Source: Prevotella sp.
Lineage (GTDB): Bacteria > Bacteroidota > Bacteroidia > Bacteroidales > Bacteroidaceae
NCBI GenBank assembly: GCA_003447235.1
Contig: DLZV01000029.1
Coordinates: 1-64,000, forward strand
Direction: 5' to 3'
Length of the DNA stretch: 64,000 nt
In this document: positions 10,801 through 19,284 of the stretch, piece after piece
Layout: every line of letters starts with the position of its first letter
How positions within the stretch are numbered: position 1 is the first letter of the stretch
The notes under the pieces: model-generated
Told to the model about the DNA's origin: nothing
What the model saw: only the letters and a program-made list of their open reading frames with translations
The model's database searches: none
Made by a program: the position numbers and the translations under genes

Positions 10801-11367
10801 ATCGGAGGCTGCCGTCTGGCGTGTGGCCTTGCCGGGGAGATCCTCACCACGCAAGGCACCGATCTCCCGCCAGGCCGTCCCGTCGGGGGAGGCCTCGACG
10901 ACGATCTCATAGCCACTATCGGCCTGCTGCTCGCGATAGGCCGCCCAGGCATTGAGACGGAGGGACCGTGTCGCCACCGCCATGCCTGTCCAATCGTACT
11001 GTATAAAAGCGTCGTCGCCCATGACATAGACACTCGTCACGGTATTGCCGTCGAAAGTCTTCTCACGGTCGCGGAGCGACAACTCGCCATCGCTGGTCGT
11101 CACACGGACGCGGGGCGATTCCTCCTGGGTAAGAATGCCGTCGGTGGCAAGCTGGGCCGTCAGATTGTAGTCGATGGAGGACGAGGCCCAGGCCTGCCGC
11201 ATCCATGCCTGGTTGGCATAGTCGGCAGGGAGCGTCCGCTGCGGGATGAAGGCTTCGCGCTGGCGACCCGGATACTGACCGATACCACGCGTCTTGTCGT
11301 CGTCGGCCTTCGCCCAAAGGCTGAAAAGAATCAAGGGCAACAAGGCCCATAGTTTGTGATGCATCAT
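7834..11367 (-). CDS. Secreted glycoside hydrolase family 2 protein with discoidin-like domains
   Basis: 1177 aa. A signal peptide of about 20 residues is followed by two F5/8C (discoidin)-like segments (about 45-230 and 245-360), then GH2 sugar-binding, immunoglobulin-like and TIM-barrel parts. The likely acid/base is Glu798 in CGRNE and the likely nucleophile is Glu856 in HSEQG. Phrases such as GNWGFSE and RNWVGQTG place it with the beta-mannosidase and exo-beta-glucosaminidase branch of GH2 more than with classical LacZ, but the exact substrate cannot be read from sequence. The next gene upstream on the same strand encodes a carbohydrate esterase (about 98 bp between them), suggesting the pair removes ester groups and then sugars from one glycan. 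Confidence 0.88.
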   Translation of the reverse strand: MMHHKLWALLPLILFSLWAKADDDKTRGIGQYPGRQREAFIPQRTLPADYANQAWMRQAWASSSIDYNLTAQLATDGILTQEESPRVRVTTSDGELSLRDREKTFDGNTVTSVYVMGDDAFIQYDWTGMAVATRSLRLNAWAAYREQQADSGYEIVVEASPDGTAWREIGALRGEDLPGKATRQTAASDPNKQEAIERLPLRLMDLSIPVAEGRYDHLRIRLKMKGCAYWRLYECAFTDDERGMLPSNRFASMWMAEGRGSDADTPSVPQWIAVDLGRPVAFDTLRLSWRYPAIQGRVQASDDAQTWRDVASLSSDENRRQEVVPCRETARYVCLLLERPGSSGLYALSELEVWGRPATPAPIATAEGVPTVSLQQGKRCPLTKGWELRRDGYDRWLPATVPGTVLTSFIHNGAVPDNTVGDAMRQISESYFNSDFWYRTSFRLSSKLKKGERVFLHLDGINWKADLLVNGQPVGRIEGAFRRGRFDLTPYLTRGDNTLEVCVHKNAHIGAVKVKNSESTDINGGVLGLDNPTFHATIGWDWITSTPGREVGIWNDVWLSLEGDVHVSDPYVTTRLEPSDTLASMTPVVRVTNNTSRPVTTTVSGWIGSIRFEQPVRLAPQESRDVAFSPDDFPQLRRQPMRLWWPNGYGEPYLYDAGFSAAGDEVRYKAGIREVAYEDMDTALKIFVNHQRIMVMGGNWGFSETNLNYRAREFDAAVRYHRDMNMTMIRNWVGQTGSEAFFEACDRYGLMVWQDFWLANPWDGPDPADNEMFMDNARDFISRIRRHPSLALYCGRNEGYPPEVLDQGLRQSVAALHPQLGYISSSADDGVSGHGPYTLMPVSYYFSHTSSKLHSEQGVPCVPNPESLRRMLPPGQLWPQGEAWGQHDFTMLGAQRGAAFNEKMERCLGRPTSMEQYSAWAQWLNYDGHRAMFEAATSQQGMGLLMWMSHPTWPSMVWQTYDYYFDPTAGYFGVKKACEPLHVLYNPVAQRVEVVNHCGKDAPALEVSYTLYDQTGRIVRSDSQSLAVASASRADVFPVVLPQRTDSLTTPPEVFFLRLLLRQGDEIVSRNDYVLSQEEGCFQALRSLPPARVAVTPSLHREGNEWRGTVKVTNLADTPALMLRLNLKDSDGDQVLPVVYGDNYFHLMPHEERVITISFADEDVRAGRPTVEVTSLL

Positions 11368-11465
11368 AGGGAGAGCAAAATGTGTCTGGATGGTAGGGGC
11401 AGCCCTTCGGGATGGTCTCGGGATGCCTTCGGGATGGGAAGCAGGCGCATGGCCCGTGTCGGGGA

Positions 11466-12290
11466 TCAGAAATCCTTCAGCCAGGACTTGAGATCCATCA
11501 TCATCTCTTCGTGGAAACGGAAGCCGATCTTGCTACCCCAGCCATGACCACCGCTGGAATAGACATGGAGCGAGGCGGGGACGTCGTTCTTGTACATCTC
11601 GACATAGTAGTTGACGCCATTGATGGGCGACACCGTGTCGTCGTCGTCGCAAAGGACGATGAAGGCGCGGGGCGTGACACGCGAGACATGAAGGTCGGCG
11701 CTATACTTTTTCTGTTCCTTCTTCGAGGCGTGCTTGCCCAAGAGCGCGGTCATGCTGCCCTCGTGGGCCACTCCCTCCGTCATGGAGATGACGGGGTAGA
11801 AAAGAATCTGGAAGTCGGGCTTGGCGTCGCCGGTAGAGGAAGTCGCCACCATGGCAGCAAGGTGGCCTCCGGCAGAGAATCCCATCACACCCACGTCGTT
11901 GCGGTTGAGCTTCCACGACGTAGCGTTGAGGCGCACGAGGCGCAACGCCTGCTCAGCATCCTCCACGGGCACCTCGGGACGGCCGTTGGGCAGGCGATAC
12001 TTCAGGACGATGGCAGCGATACCCTGGTTTTGGAAATACTCCGCCCAGTCGTAGCCCTCCTTCTCCATGGAGAGGCTGGAATAGCCGCCGCCCGGGCAGA
12101 TCACCACCGCGCGGCCCGTGGCCTCCTTGTCGGAGGGCAGGAAGACGCGCACCTTGGCCGTGTCCTGCTTGTCGCCATTGCTGTGAGGAGGTTTGCCATT
12201 GTAAAGATTGGCATCAAAGACCATCTGGGCCTGTGCGCCGAGCGCGAGGATCGTCATCCCGGCAGCGAGAAAAAGCTTCTTGAATATCAT
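11466..12290 (-). CDS. Secreted alpha/beta-hydrolase, carbohydrate esterase-like
   Basis: 274 aa from the ATG at 12290, which starts a signal peptide ending GAQAQ; a longer in-frame reading to 12566 would put about 90 unlikely residues in front and is rejected. The oxyanion-hole loop is CPGGGYSSL, the nucleophile elbow is GFSAGGHLAA, and a C-terminal SSGGHGWG supplies the His. This matches the acetylxylan esterase-like and BD-FAE serine esterases common in Bacteroidetes. It should remove acetyl or feruloyl-type groups from glycans in the periplasm. Its place upstream of the GH2 gene suggests a two-gene operon. A TAACTTTG -7 element lies about 100 nt upstream; its -33 box is weak. Confidence 0.85.
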   Translation of the reverse strand: MIFKKLFLAAGMTILALGAQAQMVFDANLYNGKPPHSNGDKQDTAKVRVFLPSDKEATGRAVVICPGGGYSSLSMEKEGYDWAEYFQNQGIAAIVLKYRLPNGRPEVPVEDAEQALRLVRLNATSWKLNRNDVGVMGFSAGGHLAAMVATSSTGDAKPDFQILFYPVISMTEGVAHEGSMTALLGKHASKKEQKKYSADLHVSRVTPRAFIVLCDDDDTVSPINGVNYYVEMYKNDVPASLHVYSSGGHGWGSKIGFRFHEEMMMDLKSWLKDF

Positions 12291-12549
12291 TTCAGTTGTA
12301 TTGTTTTTATGCGAAGACTGCGCCTTGCGGACACCACAAGGCACGCTGTGATTGTCCGTCAACCACTTATCTTCGTGCAAAGTTATGAAAAATTGGGCGA
12401 AAGCATCCAAGTGTTTAGAGATTTTAGTAAATTTGCAAACCGTAAACCATCCCCCTACGGTGGCTAAAGGTATTTTAATGGTTGGCCGCCACCCATTTAA
12501 CAACTCCCCGAGGGTGGCACGGCGGGGGATGGGAAAGAAGAGAGAGAAT

Positions 12550-13086
12550 ATGTACATGTTAGACAAATTTCGCTACTGCCCCGTCTGTGGCAGCAAGCAT
12601 TTCGAAGAGAGCACGGCAAAAAGCAAACGCTGCCGCAATTGTGGGTTTGAGTATTTCCTCAACGCCAGTAGTGCCACGGCAGCCTTCATCCTCAACGCAC
12701 GCGGCGAACTGCTCGTGGAGCGGCGCAAGGAAGAACCCGGACGGGGCACGCTCGACCTACCTGGCGGCTTCTGCGACGCAGGCGAGACGCTGGAGGAAGG
12801 CATGGTGCGCGAGGTACTGGAGGAGACCGGACTGACGCTGACAGAGGAGCCGCAGTATCTCTTCTCCATCCCCAATGTCTATCGCTATGGCGGATCGGAG
12901 ATTCCGACGCTGGACGCCTTCTTCCTCTTCCGCGTGGCCGACGGCCTGGAAACCAAGGCGGGCGATGATGCGGCAGAACTGATGTGGATCGCCCTGGCCG
13001 ACATCCATACCGAAGAGTTTGGCCTGAGATCCATCCGGCGCGCACTCCATCGATTCCTGGAGGCACACGCGGCGGGCAACCTTTGA
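12550..13086 (+). CDS. NUDIX hydrolase with N-terminal zinc ribbon
   Basis: 178 aa. The N-terminus has a zinc ribbon (CPVCGS, then RCRNCG, about residues 11-35). A complete NUDIX box follows (GFCDAGETLEEG then MVREVLEETGL, about 78-100). It should hydrolyse a nucleoside diphosphate linked to another group, as NudC/NADH pyrophosphatase relatives do; substrate not readable. The start is the ATG at 12550; the next in-frame ATG at 12556 is equally possible. The 5' leader has a hairpin (GCCACCC at 12488-12494 with GGGTGGC at 12512-12518). The sulfatase-fold gene begins 14 bp after the stop, so it is the first gene of a probable operon. Confidence 0.88.
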   Translation: MYMLDKFRYCPVCGSKHFEESTAKSKRCRNCGFEYFLNASSATAAFILNARGELLVERRKEEPGRGTLDLPGGFCDAGETLEEGMVREVLEETGLTLTEEPQYLFSIPNVYRYGGSEIPTLDAFFLFRVADGLETKAGDDAAELMWIALADIHTEEFGLRSIRRALHRFLEAHAAGNL

Positions 13087-13100
13087 AGCGTCGCTGCGCC

Positions 13101-14924
13101 ATGATCCATCGACAAGGACTATCCAGCCGCCTCTTCGACCTCGTGGCCGAACCGTTGCGGCGCAACACGAGTTTCTTCGTGTTTATGTATGTGCTCGGCG
13201 TGGTCGTCAGCGTAGTAGAACTACCCGACAAACCCGACGCCAAGCTCTACGACAACCTGTGGCCGGAGCTGCTGCTCGACCTCTATGTGGTCTGCGCCAT
13301 GCTGGCCCTGCTGCCCCAGCGTCTGCGGAAGTGGGTGCGGGGCGTGGTCTGCGCAACGGCCTATGTGGTCGCCATCGCCGACGTGTTCTGCTTCTGGAAA
13401 TTTGGATCGGCCCTCACCCCCACGATGCTCCTGCTTGTCGGGGAGACCAACGGCAACGAGGCAAGCGAGTTTCTCTCAACTTACATCAACGCCTCGGTGA
13501 TACTATCCCCCGTGGGCTGGCTGCTGCTGATTGCCGCCCTACAGCTTGCCACAGCCCTGCTCCTGCCCCGCCTACGAAAGCGGAAGGTGGGCGGACTGAT
13601 CCTGCCTGCCGGGATGACGAGACAGGCGCGCCCCTGGTTGGAGGCCCTCCTGCTGGGACTGATCGTCGGGAGCATCATCACGTCGTGGCACAACAAGCGC
13701 GAGATGGTGGTCATGTTCTCGCAGCCGAACATCGGAGGTATAGAGCATGAGCTGACGCGCAACGACTGCGCACAGTTCTACCAGCCCATCTACCGGCTGG
13801 CCTTCAGCATCTTCTCCAACGAACTGGCCTCGCAGCAGGTGGAAAAACTGATCGAGGCAAAGGACCGGGTGCGCATCGAGGGGTGTTCCTACCGCGTGCC
13901 CAATATCGTACTGATCATCGGCGAGAGCTTTGGCAAGCACCACTCGCAGCAGTATGGCTACTTCATGCCCACGACGCCACGGCAGGTGGAATGGGAGAAG
14001 ACGGGGCAACTGGTGGCCTTCAGCGATGTCGTGGCGCCTTGGAACCTGACGAGCTTCGTCTTCAAGAATCTCTTCTCGATGCACGTCGTCGGAGAAAAGG
14101 GGGAGTGGTGCGACTATCCGCTCTTCCCCGAACTGTTTCGCAAGGCGGGCTACCACACAAGTTTCATCACGAACCAGTTTCTCCCCAAGGCCAAGGAGGC
14201 GGTCTATGATTTCAGCGGTGGCTTCTTCCTGAACCACCCGGAGCTCTCGGAGGCGATGTTTGACACGCGCAACACGAAGACTTTCGCCTATGACGAGGGA
14301 CTGCTCTCGGAGTATGACGAGCACCTGAAGAAGGCCAACACGGCCCACAACCTCATCCTGTTCCACCTCATGGGGCAGCACGTCAACTACCGCCAGCGCT
14401 ACCCGAAGGGACGGGAACAGTTTCGTGCCGACGACTACAAGGATCGACGACCCGAGCTCAACCACTACCAGCGGCGCGTCTTGTCGGAGTATGACAACGC
14501 CACGCTCTACAACGACAGCATCGTCGATCAGATCGTGCGACGCTTTGCCAACGAGGACGCGATCGTGATCTACGTCCCCGACCATGGCGAGGAATGTTTC
14601 GAGGGATCACGGGGCTTCATCTGCCGCAACCATAGCGCAGCCATCGACTACGACTTGGCGCACTACGAGTTTGAGGTGCCGTTCTGGATCTGGTGCTCGA
14701 AGTCGATGATTGCCAAGCATCCTGAGCTCTACCAGGAGATTCGCGCAGCGAAAGACCGACGGCTGATGACCGACGCGCTACCCCACACGCTGCTCTACCT
14801 GGCCGGCATCAAGGCACCCGATTACCACGAGGCGTACAATGTGCTGGCGCCGAAGTATCAGGAGCGGCGCCCACGCATCTTGAAGAACCAGGCCGACTAT
14901 GATCGGCTGAGAAGTAAAAAGTGA
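13101..14924 (+). CDS. Phosphoethanolamine transferase-like membrane enzyme (alkaline phosphatase fold)
   Basis: 607 aa. The first part (about 1-200) has four to five membrane spans. The rest is a periplasmic sulfatase/alkaline-phosphatase domain: NIVLIIGESFGKHHSQQYG (metal-binding Glu), APWNLTSFVFKNLFSMH (carrying the candidate catalytic Thr), HLMGQHVNY and YVPDHGEE (metal ligands). This order is that of the EptA/CptA family, which transfers phosphoethanolamine to lipid A or core sugars. The start is the ATG at 13101, not the upstream in-frame ATG inside the NUDIX gene. It is followed by two acyltransferases, in keeping with envelope glycolipid decoration. The exact acceptor is unknown. Confidence 0.85.
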   Translation: MIHRQGLSSRLFDLVAEPLRRNTSFFVFMYVLGVVVSVVELPDKPDAKLYDNLWPELLLDLYVVCAMLALLPQRLRKWVRGVVCATAYVVAIADVFCFWKFGSALTPTMLLLVGETNGNEASEFLSTYINASVILSPVGWLLLIAALQLATALLLPRLRKRKVGGLILPAGMTRQARPWLEALLLGLIVGSIITSWHNKREMVVMFSQPNIGGIEHELTRNDCAQFYQPIYRLAFSIFSNELASQQVEKLIEAKDRVRIEGCSYRVPNIVLIIGESFGKHHSQQYGYFMPTTPRQVEWEKTGQLVAFSDVVAPWNLTSFVFKNLFSMHVVGEKGEWCDYPLFPELFRKAGYHTSFITNQFLPKAKEAVYDFSGGFFLNHPELSEAMFDTRNTKTFAYDEGLLSEYDEHLKKANTAHNLILFHLMGQHVNYRQRYPKGREQFRADDYKDRRPELNHYQRRVLSEYDNATLYNDSIVDQIVRRFANEDAIVIYVPDHGEECFEGSRGFICRNHSAAIDYDLAHYEFEVPFWIWCSKSMIAKHPELYQEIRAAKDRRLMTDALPHTLLYLAGIKAPDYHEAYNVLAPKYQERRPRILKNQADYDRLRSKK

Positions 14925-14949
14925 GAAATAAAGCGAGAAGAAAGAAACT

Positions 14950-16092
14950 ATGAACAAGTCACCCATCAGAGCCGACCGAGGACTGCTGAGCCGAAGCGAA
15001 TGTCATGCGCTACGAGGCCTGGCGATCCTCGGCATCTTCCTCCACAACTACTGCCATTGGCTCGGCCCGGCGGTGAAGGAGAACGAATACCAGTTCTTCC
15101 GCAGTAATGTGGAGGGACTACGCCATGCGCTGGGATGTCCCGACACATGGCTCCCCGTGCACCTGATCTCCTTCTTCGGCCACTATGGCGTGCCGGTATT
15201 CCTCTTTCTGAGCGCCTATGGACTGACGATGAAATATGAGCGGACGCGGCGGCGGTATGACGATCCGCAGCCCAGGGACGCAAGTCCCGCGGCCTTTGTA
15301 CGCTTCCATTTCCTCAAACTCTTCCGCATGATGATCGTCGGCTTCGTGGCCTTCACGATGCTCGATGCCATTACGCCCGGATCCCACACGTACCACTTGA
15401 TGGACATCGTGGCGCAGATGGGGATGTTCAATAATCTCCTGCCCACTCCCGACCGCATCATCTGGCCAGGACCCTACTGGTTTTTCGGACTGATGCTGCT
15501 GCTCTACATCGTCTATCGGCTGCTGCTCTTCCGTCGCCATTGGGCTGTCACGGTAGGACTGATGGTCGTCTGCACGGTCATCCAGATGGCATGTGATCCG
15601 GAGAGCGAAGCGCTCAACCGCTGGCGATACAACTTCGTCGGGGGGATGCTGCCCTTTGGCGCGGGACTGCTCTACGGACGCTACGCCACGGGACTGCTCT
15701 CATGGCGCGACGGTGTGGGCCATGCGCGCTTCGACACGCTCAACCTGATGGTCTCCGTGGTGCTCATCTTCCTACTGAGTTTCAACTACTGGACATGGTA
15801 CCTCGTGCCTCTCTGTGTCTGCTCGGCCTCCATCGCCTGCGTACGCCTCGTCGGCGAGACGCCATGGCTCGCCGGGGTCGGCAGGATACTGGTGTGGACG
15901 GGCTCGCTGAGCGCGGCACTCTTCGTCTGCCACCCCATCACGCGCAAGATCTTCATACCCATCTCACATCATGGAGACGTCTATGCCGGACTGCTGCTCT
16001 ATGTCATCGCCTCGCTCTGCCTGGCGTGGCTCGTGGGCCTGCTGATGGAGAAGATACCCAGTCCCACCCTGAAAAAGCCGCAAGAAGCATGA
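14950..16092 (+). CDS. Membrane acyltransferase (acyltransferase 3 family)
   Basis: 380 aa, about ten membrane spans. The N-terminal LRGLAILGIFLHNYCHW has the R..AI...H pattern of acyltransferase-3 proteins, which O-acetylate or O-acylate cell-surface sugars. It starts 25 bp after the phosphoethanolamine transferase-like gene, and its TGA overlaps the ATG of the next gene (ATGA at 16089), so the two acyltransferases are translationally coupled. Acceptor unknown. Confidence 0.85.
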   Translation: MNKSPIRADRGLLSRSECHALRGLAILGIFLHNYCHWLGPAVKENEYQFFRSNVEGLRHALGCPDTWLPVHLISFFGHYGVPVFLFLSAYGLTMKYERTRRRYDDPQPRDASPAAFVRFHFLKLFRMMIVGFVAFTMLDAITPGSHTYHLMDIVAQMGMFNNLLPTPDRIIWPGPYWFFGLMLLLYIVYRLLLFRRHWAVTVGLMVVCTVIQMACDPESEALNRWRYNFVGGMLPFGAGLLYGRYATGLLSWRDGVGHARFDTLNLMVSVVLIFLLSFNYWTWYLVPLCVCSASIACVRLVGETPWLAGVGRILVWTGSLSAALFVCHPITRKIFIPISHHGDVYAGLLLYVIASLCLAWLVGLLMEKIPSPTLKKPQEA

Positions 16093-17099
16093 AAATCAAG
16101 GATATCGAACTGGCCAATATCTCCCGATACCGAGGGGAGCTGATGGGCATGGCAATGTTGTTTGTCGTGCTCTTCCACGTGGGTCTGCCCCGCGAGGACG
16201 CCTTCTACGGACTGCGCCGTATAGGCAATATCGGCGTGGATATGTTTCTGTTTCTCAGCGGCGTGGGACTCTGGTTCTCATGGACGAAGGGACAACAGGT
16301 GGGACGCTTTCTCCTGCGACGCCTCGTGCGCATCTATCCAGCATGGCTCGTGGCGGCTTGCGCGTTCTACATCCCCGACTTCATTCACCATGGGGGCCAC
16401 AGCACGAGCCTCATAGACCTCATCGGCGACATCGCCATCAACTGGGACTTCTGGCTCCACGACGAACTGACCTTCTGGTATATCCCCGCCACGATGATGC
16501 TCTACCTCTTCACACCAGCCTATCTGAGCCTCATCATCCGGCACCCCATCTACCGATGGCTGCCCATCGTGATGATCATGTGGTGCATCCTCGTGCAGTA
16601 TGTCACCCCCATCCATCAGGCGGTGGGCCACCTGGAGATCTTCTGGAGTCGCGTGCCCATCTACTTCATCGGCCTCAACGCTGGCAAGGCGGTGCAGGAG
16701 AAGCAGACGCTGGACGGCACCTCGATCTGGATGATATTGATCATGTTTGGCATGGCCTTTGCTTCGAGCGTGTTTCTGGAGCAGGTGCGCCATGGCGAGT
16801 TTCCCCTCTTCCTGGAGCGGATGCTCTACATTCCGCTCACGGTGACGTCGATCCTGCTGCTCAACCGGGTGTTCCGACGCACGCCCAAGGCGTTCAACGG
16901 AGCCTGCCGCTTTGTGGGGGCACTCTCCCTGGAGGCATATCTCATCCACGACCACTTCGTGATGACCTACATCGAGCGACTGCACCTCGGCTACTGGCCG
17001 ACATTTCTTATCACCATCACCATCACCTTGCCTGTGGCCTGGGCGCTCCACACGATCCTGGCCCGCATGACGAAACCCATAGAAAAGCGAATCCAATGA
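16089..17099 (+). CDS. Second membrane acyltransferase (acyltransferase 3 family)
   Basis: 336 aa. SRYRGELMGMAMLFVVLFH holds the conserved R and H at the start of the acyltransferase-3 domain; GVDMFLFLSGVGL and RLVRIYPAW are also typical. About ten spans. The ATG overlaps the stop of the previous gene by 2 nt and its own TGA overlaps the next ATG (17096-17099), so it is in one operon with both. It is diverged from its neighbour, so it may act on a different acceptor or donor. Confidence 0.87.
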   Translation: MKIKDIELANISRYRGELMGMAMLFVVLFHVGLPREDAFYGLRRIGNIGVDMFLFLSGVGLWFSWTKGQQVGRFLLRRLVRIYPAWLVAACAFYIPDFIHHGGHSTSLIDLIGDIAINWDFWLHDELTFWYIPATMMLYLFTPAYLSLIIRHPIYRWLPIVMIMWCILVQYVTPIHQAVGHLEIFWSRVPIYFIGLNAGKAVQEKQTLDGTSIWMILIMFGMAFASSVFLEQVRHGEFPLFLERMLYIPLTVTSILLLNRVFRRTPKAFNGACRFVGALSLEAYLIHDHFVMTYIERLHLGYWPTFLITITITLPVAWALHTILARMTKPIEKRIQ

Positions 17100-18016
17100 C
17101 TCACGAGACTATCAACAAGCCCACCCGGCAACACGGCGGACACCCCGTCGTGAGACTGATCCGCCCGAAACAATGGATCAAGAACCTTATCGTGCTGCTT
17201 CCCGTCTTCTTCGGAGGCGCACTCCTGCAGCCGGAACCCATGATGAGCGGACTGATCACGGCATTGTCCTTCAGTTTCGCCGCATCGTCCATCTACTGCC
17301 TCAACGACCTCATCGACGTGGAAGACGATCGCCGCCACCCCGTGAAGTGTGCGCGGCCTATCGCGTCGGGACAGGTGAGCGTACGCAAGGCGTGGGGACT
17401 CATGGGACTGATGTTTGTACTGGCGATGGCAGTACTCCTCCTATTGCCGGAGAACCGATGGGAGACGGGAGGCGTGATCGTCTTCTACTGGTTGCTCAAC
17501 ATCGCCTACTGCATGCGGCTGAAGCAGTATGCCATTATCGACGTGTGCATCGTCGCCTTCGGATTCGTACTGCGCCTGCTGGCGGGAGGACTGGCCTCGG
17601 GCATCTTTCTGAGCAAGTGGATCGTGCTCATGACCTTCTTGCTCATGCTCTTCCTCTCCTTTGCCAAGAGACGCGACGACGTGGTGAGGATGAACGAGAC
17701 GGGAGAGGCACCACGAAAGAACACCATCCGCTACAACCTCACATTCATCAACCAGGCCATCACCATCACGGCCTCCGTGACCTTGGTCTGCTACATCATG
17801 TACACAGTCAGCCCGGAGGTGGTCAGCCACTATCAGTCGGACTATCTCTACCTGACGAGCATCTTCGTCATCCTCGGACTACTACGCTACATCCAGCTAA
17901 CGGTGGTGGACAAACGGAGTGGCGACCCGACGAAGGTGATACTCCGCGACCGCTTCACGCAACTGATTGTGGCGGCATGGGGCGTGGCCTTCCTCGTCAT
18001 GATCTATGTCATATAG
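17096..18016 (+). CDS. Decaprenyl-phosphate phosphoribosyltransferase-like UbiA-family prenyltransferase
   Basis: 306 aa, about eight to nine membrane spans. RPKQWIKNLIVLLPVFFGG at the N-terminus and the first Asp-rich motif NDLIDVEDD (N70, D71, D74, D78) followed by RRHPVKCARPIASG are signatures of the DPPR-synthase branch of UbiA. The second motif region has LSFAKRRDD. Known members (mycobacterial Rv3806c) join a polyprenyl phosphate to PRPP to give polyprenyl-phospho-phosphoribose. The next gene supplies a phosphatase and a flippase-like domain, the next two steps expected. The upstream acyltransferase overlaps its start by 4 nt. Confidence 0.85.
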   Translation: MTHETINKPTRQHGGHPVVRLIRPKQWIKNLIVLLPVFFGGALLQPEPMMSGLITALSFSFAASSIYCLNDLIDVEDDRRHPVKCARPIASGQVSVRKAWGLMGLMFVLAMAVLLLLPENRWETGGVIVFYWLLNIAYCMRLKQYAIIDVCIVAFGFVLRLLAGGLASGIFLSKWIVLMTFLLMLFLSFAKRRDDVVRMNETGEAPRKNTIRYNLTFINQAITITASVTLVCYIMYTVSPEVVSHYQSDYLYLTSIFVILGLLRYIQLTVVDKRSGDPTKVILRDRFTQLIVAAWGVAFLVMIYVI

Positions 18017-18141
18017 CCGTGGACAGAAGGACTGTCTGCGGTCAATTTATCCATTATAAAGTAAAGTTTACTTATTCACCATCTAACAAGGCCTGTATAT
18101 TGCTAAGATAAGGTCTATATATAATATAAGGTAAGGACGAG

Positions 18142-19191
18142 ATGAAAATCTACGCTTTCGACTTCGACGGAACGCTGACACGACGCGACACGTTCATCGA
18201 GTTTATCCGCTATGTCTTCGGCACACGCCGTATGCTGGCGGGCATCCTGCGCTTCGCTCCCATCCTCGTATTGATGAAGTTGGGACGCTACCCCAACTGG
18301 AAGGCGAAGCAACGGGTCTTCTCCTGGTTCTTCAAGGGGATGGGGATCAACGAATTTGACGACCTTTGCACGCGCTTTGCTCATGACTGCCAGTCGGTCC
18401 GACGCGACGACGGCTTTGCCATCATCCGCCGTGCCCTCAACGAGGGCCATCAGGTGATCGTCATCAGCGCGAGCATAGAAAACTGGGTGCGACCTTTCTT
18501 TGCCGAGTTTGGCAACCAGGTGGCCGTCTCCTGCACGAAGATCGACGTGCGCGAGGAACGGGTGACGGGACAGTTTCTCACCATGAACTGCTATGGGGCG
18601 GAAAAGCCCAAGCGGCTACTCCAGACTTTTCCGCTGCGGAAGACCTACCGCCTCGTGGCCTTCGGAGACAGTAGGGGTGACAAGGAACTGATAGAGGCTT
18701 CCGACACAGGCTATTTTCGCACTTCCAGCGGACAACTCCATTGTCAGCGAGGGGAGAAGGACCCCATCGTGGAGGAGGTGGAGCGCGACTTCCCCCGAAG
18801 CCTGCCCACCTCAACCAAGATTATCGGCAACAAGACGCTGAACGAGATCATCCGCTTCGGAATCGTCGGCGTGGTTGCCACACTACTTCAGTATGGCTGC
18901 TACCTGCTATTCCTGCTCTGGCTGATGCCCGTCCTGGCCAACACGCTGGCCTACCTCGTGAGCTTCGCCTTCAACTACATCGCCTCCACCCGCTTCACCT
19001 TCCGTGTGAAGGCGACTACGAAGCGGGGCATGGGTTTCGCGCTCTCCCACCTGGTGAACTACACGATGCAGACGCTGCTGCTGCAGGTTTTCCTCTTTGT
19101 CGGCATGCCGAAGCAATGGGCGCTCATCCCTGTCTTCTGCGTCTGTGTGCCCGTCAACTTCCTACTGGTCCGGTTCTTCCTGCGAAAGTAG
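18142..19191 (+). CDS. HAD phosphatase fused to a GtrA flippase-like membrane domain
   Basis: 349 aa. Residues 1 to about 215 are a HAD-IB phosphatase with all four motifs: D7-F-D9-G-T-L, S109 (VISASIENW), K155/K157 (AEKPKRL) and D176/D180 (FGDSRGDKE). From about residue 234 the chain becomes a GtrA domain with four spans (NEIIRFGIVGVVATLLQYG through FNYIASTRFTF to the C-terminus). GtrA proteins are linked to moving polyprenyl-linked sugars across the membrane. With the DPPR-synthase-like gene 125 bp upstream, the likely job is to dephosphorylate polyprenyl-phospho-phosphoribose and help flip the product. That substrate is inferred from neighbours, not read from the sequence. Confidence 0.85.
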   Translation: MKIYAFDFDGTLTRRDTFIEFIRYVFGTRRMLAGILRFAPILVLMKLGRYPNWKAKQRVFSWFFKGMGINEFDDLCTRFAHDCQSVRRDDGFAIIRRALNEGHQVIVISASIENWVRPFFAEFGNQVAVSCTKIDVREERVTGQFLTMNCYGAEKPKRLLQTFPLRKTYRLVAFGDSRGDKELIEASDTGYFRTSSGQLHCQRGEKDPIVEEVERDFPRSLPTSTKIIGNKTLNEIIRFGIVGVVATLLQYGCYLLFLLWLMPVLANTLAYLVSFAFNYIASTRFTFRVKATTKRGMGFALSHLVNYTMQTLLLQVFLFVGMPKQWALIPVFCVCVPVNFLLVRFFLRK

Positions 19192-19284
19192 GATGCAGAG
19201 TCTCAGATAATGCAGAGACTTATCGAGCAAACATAGGACTATAAAACAGCAGACTTGCCTCACGCTCAATACGATAAACAACCG

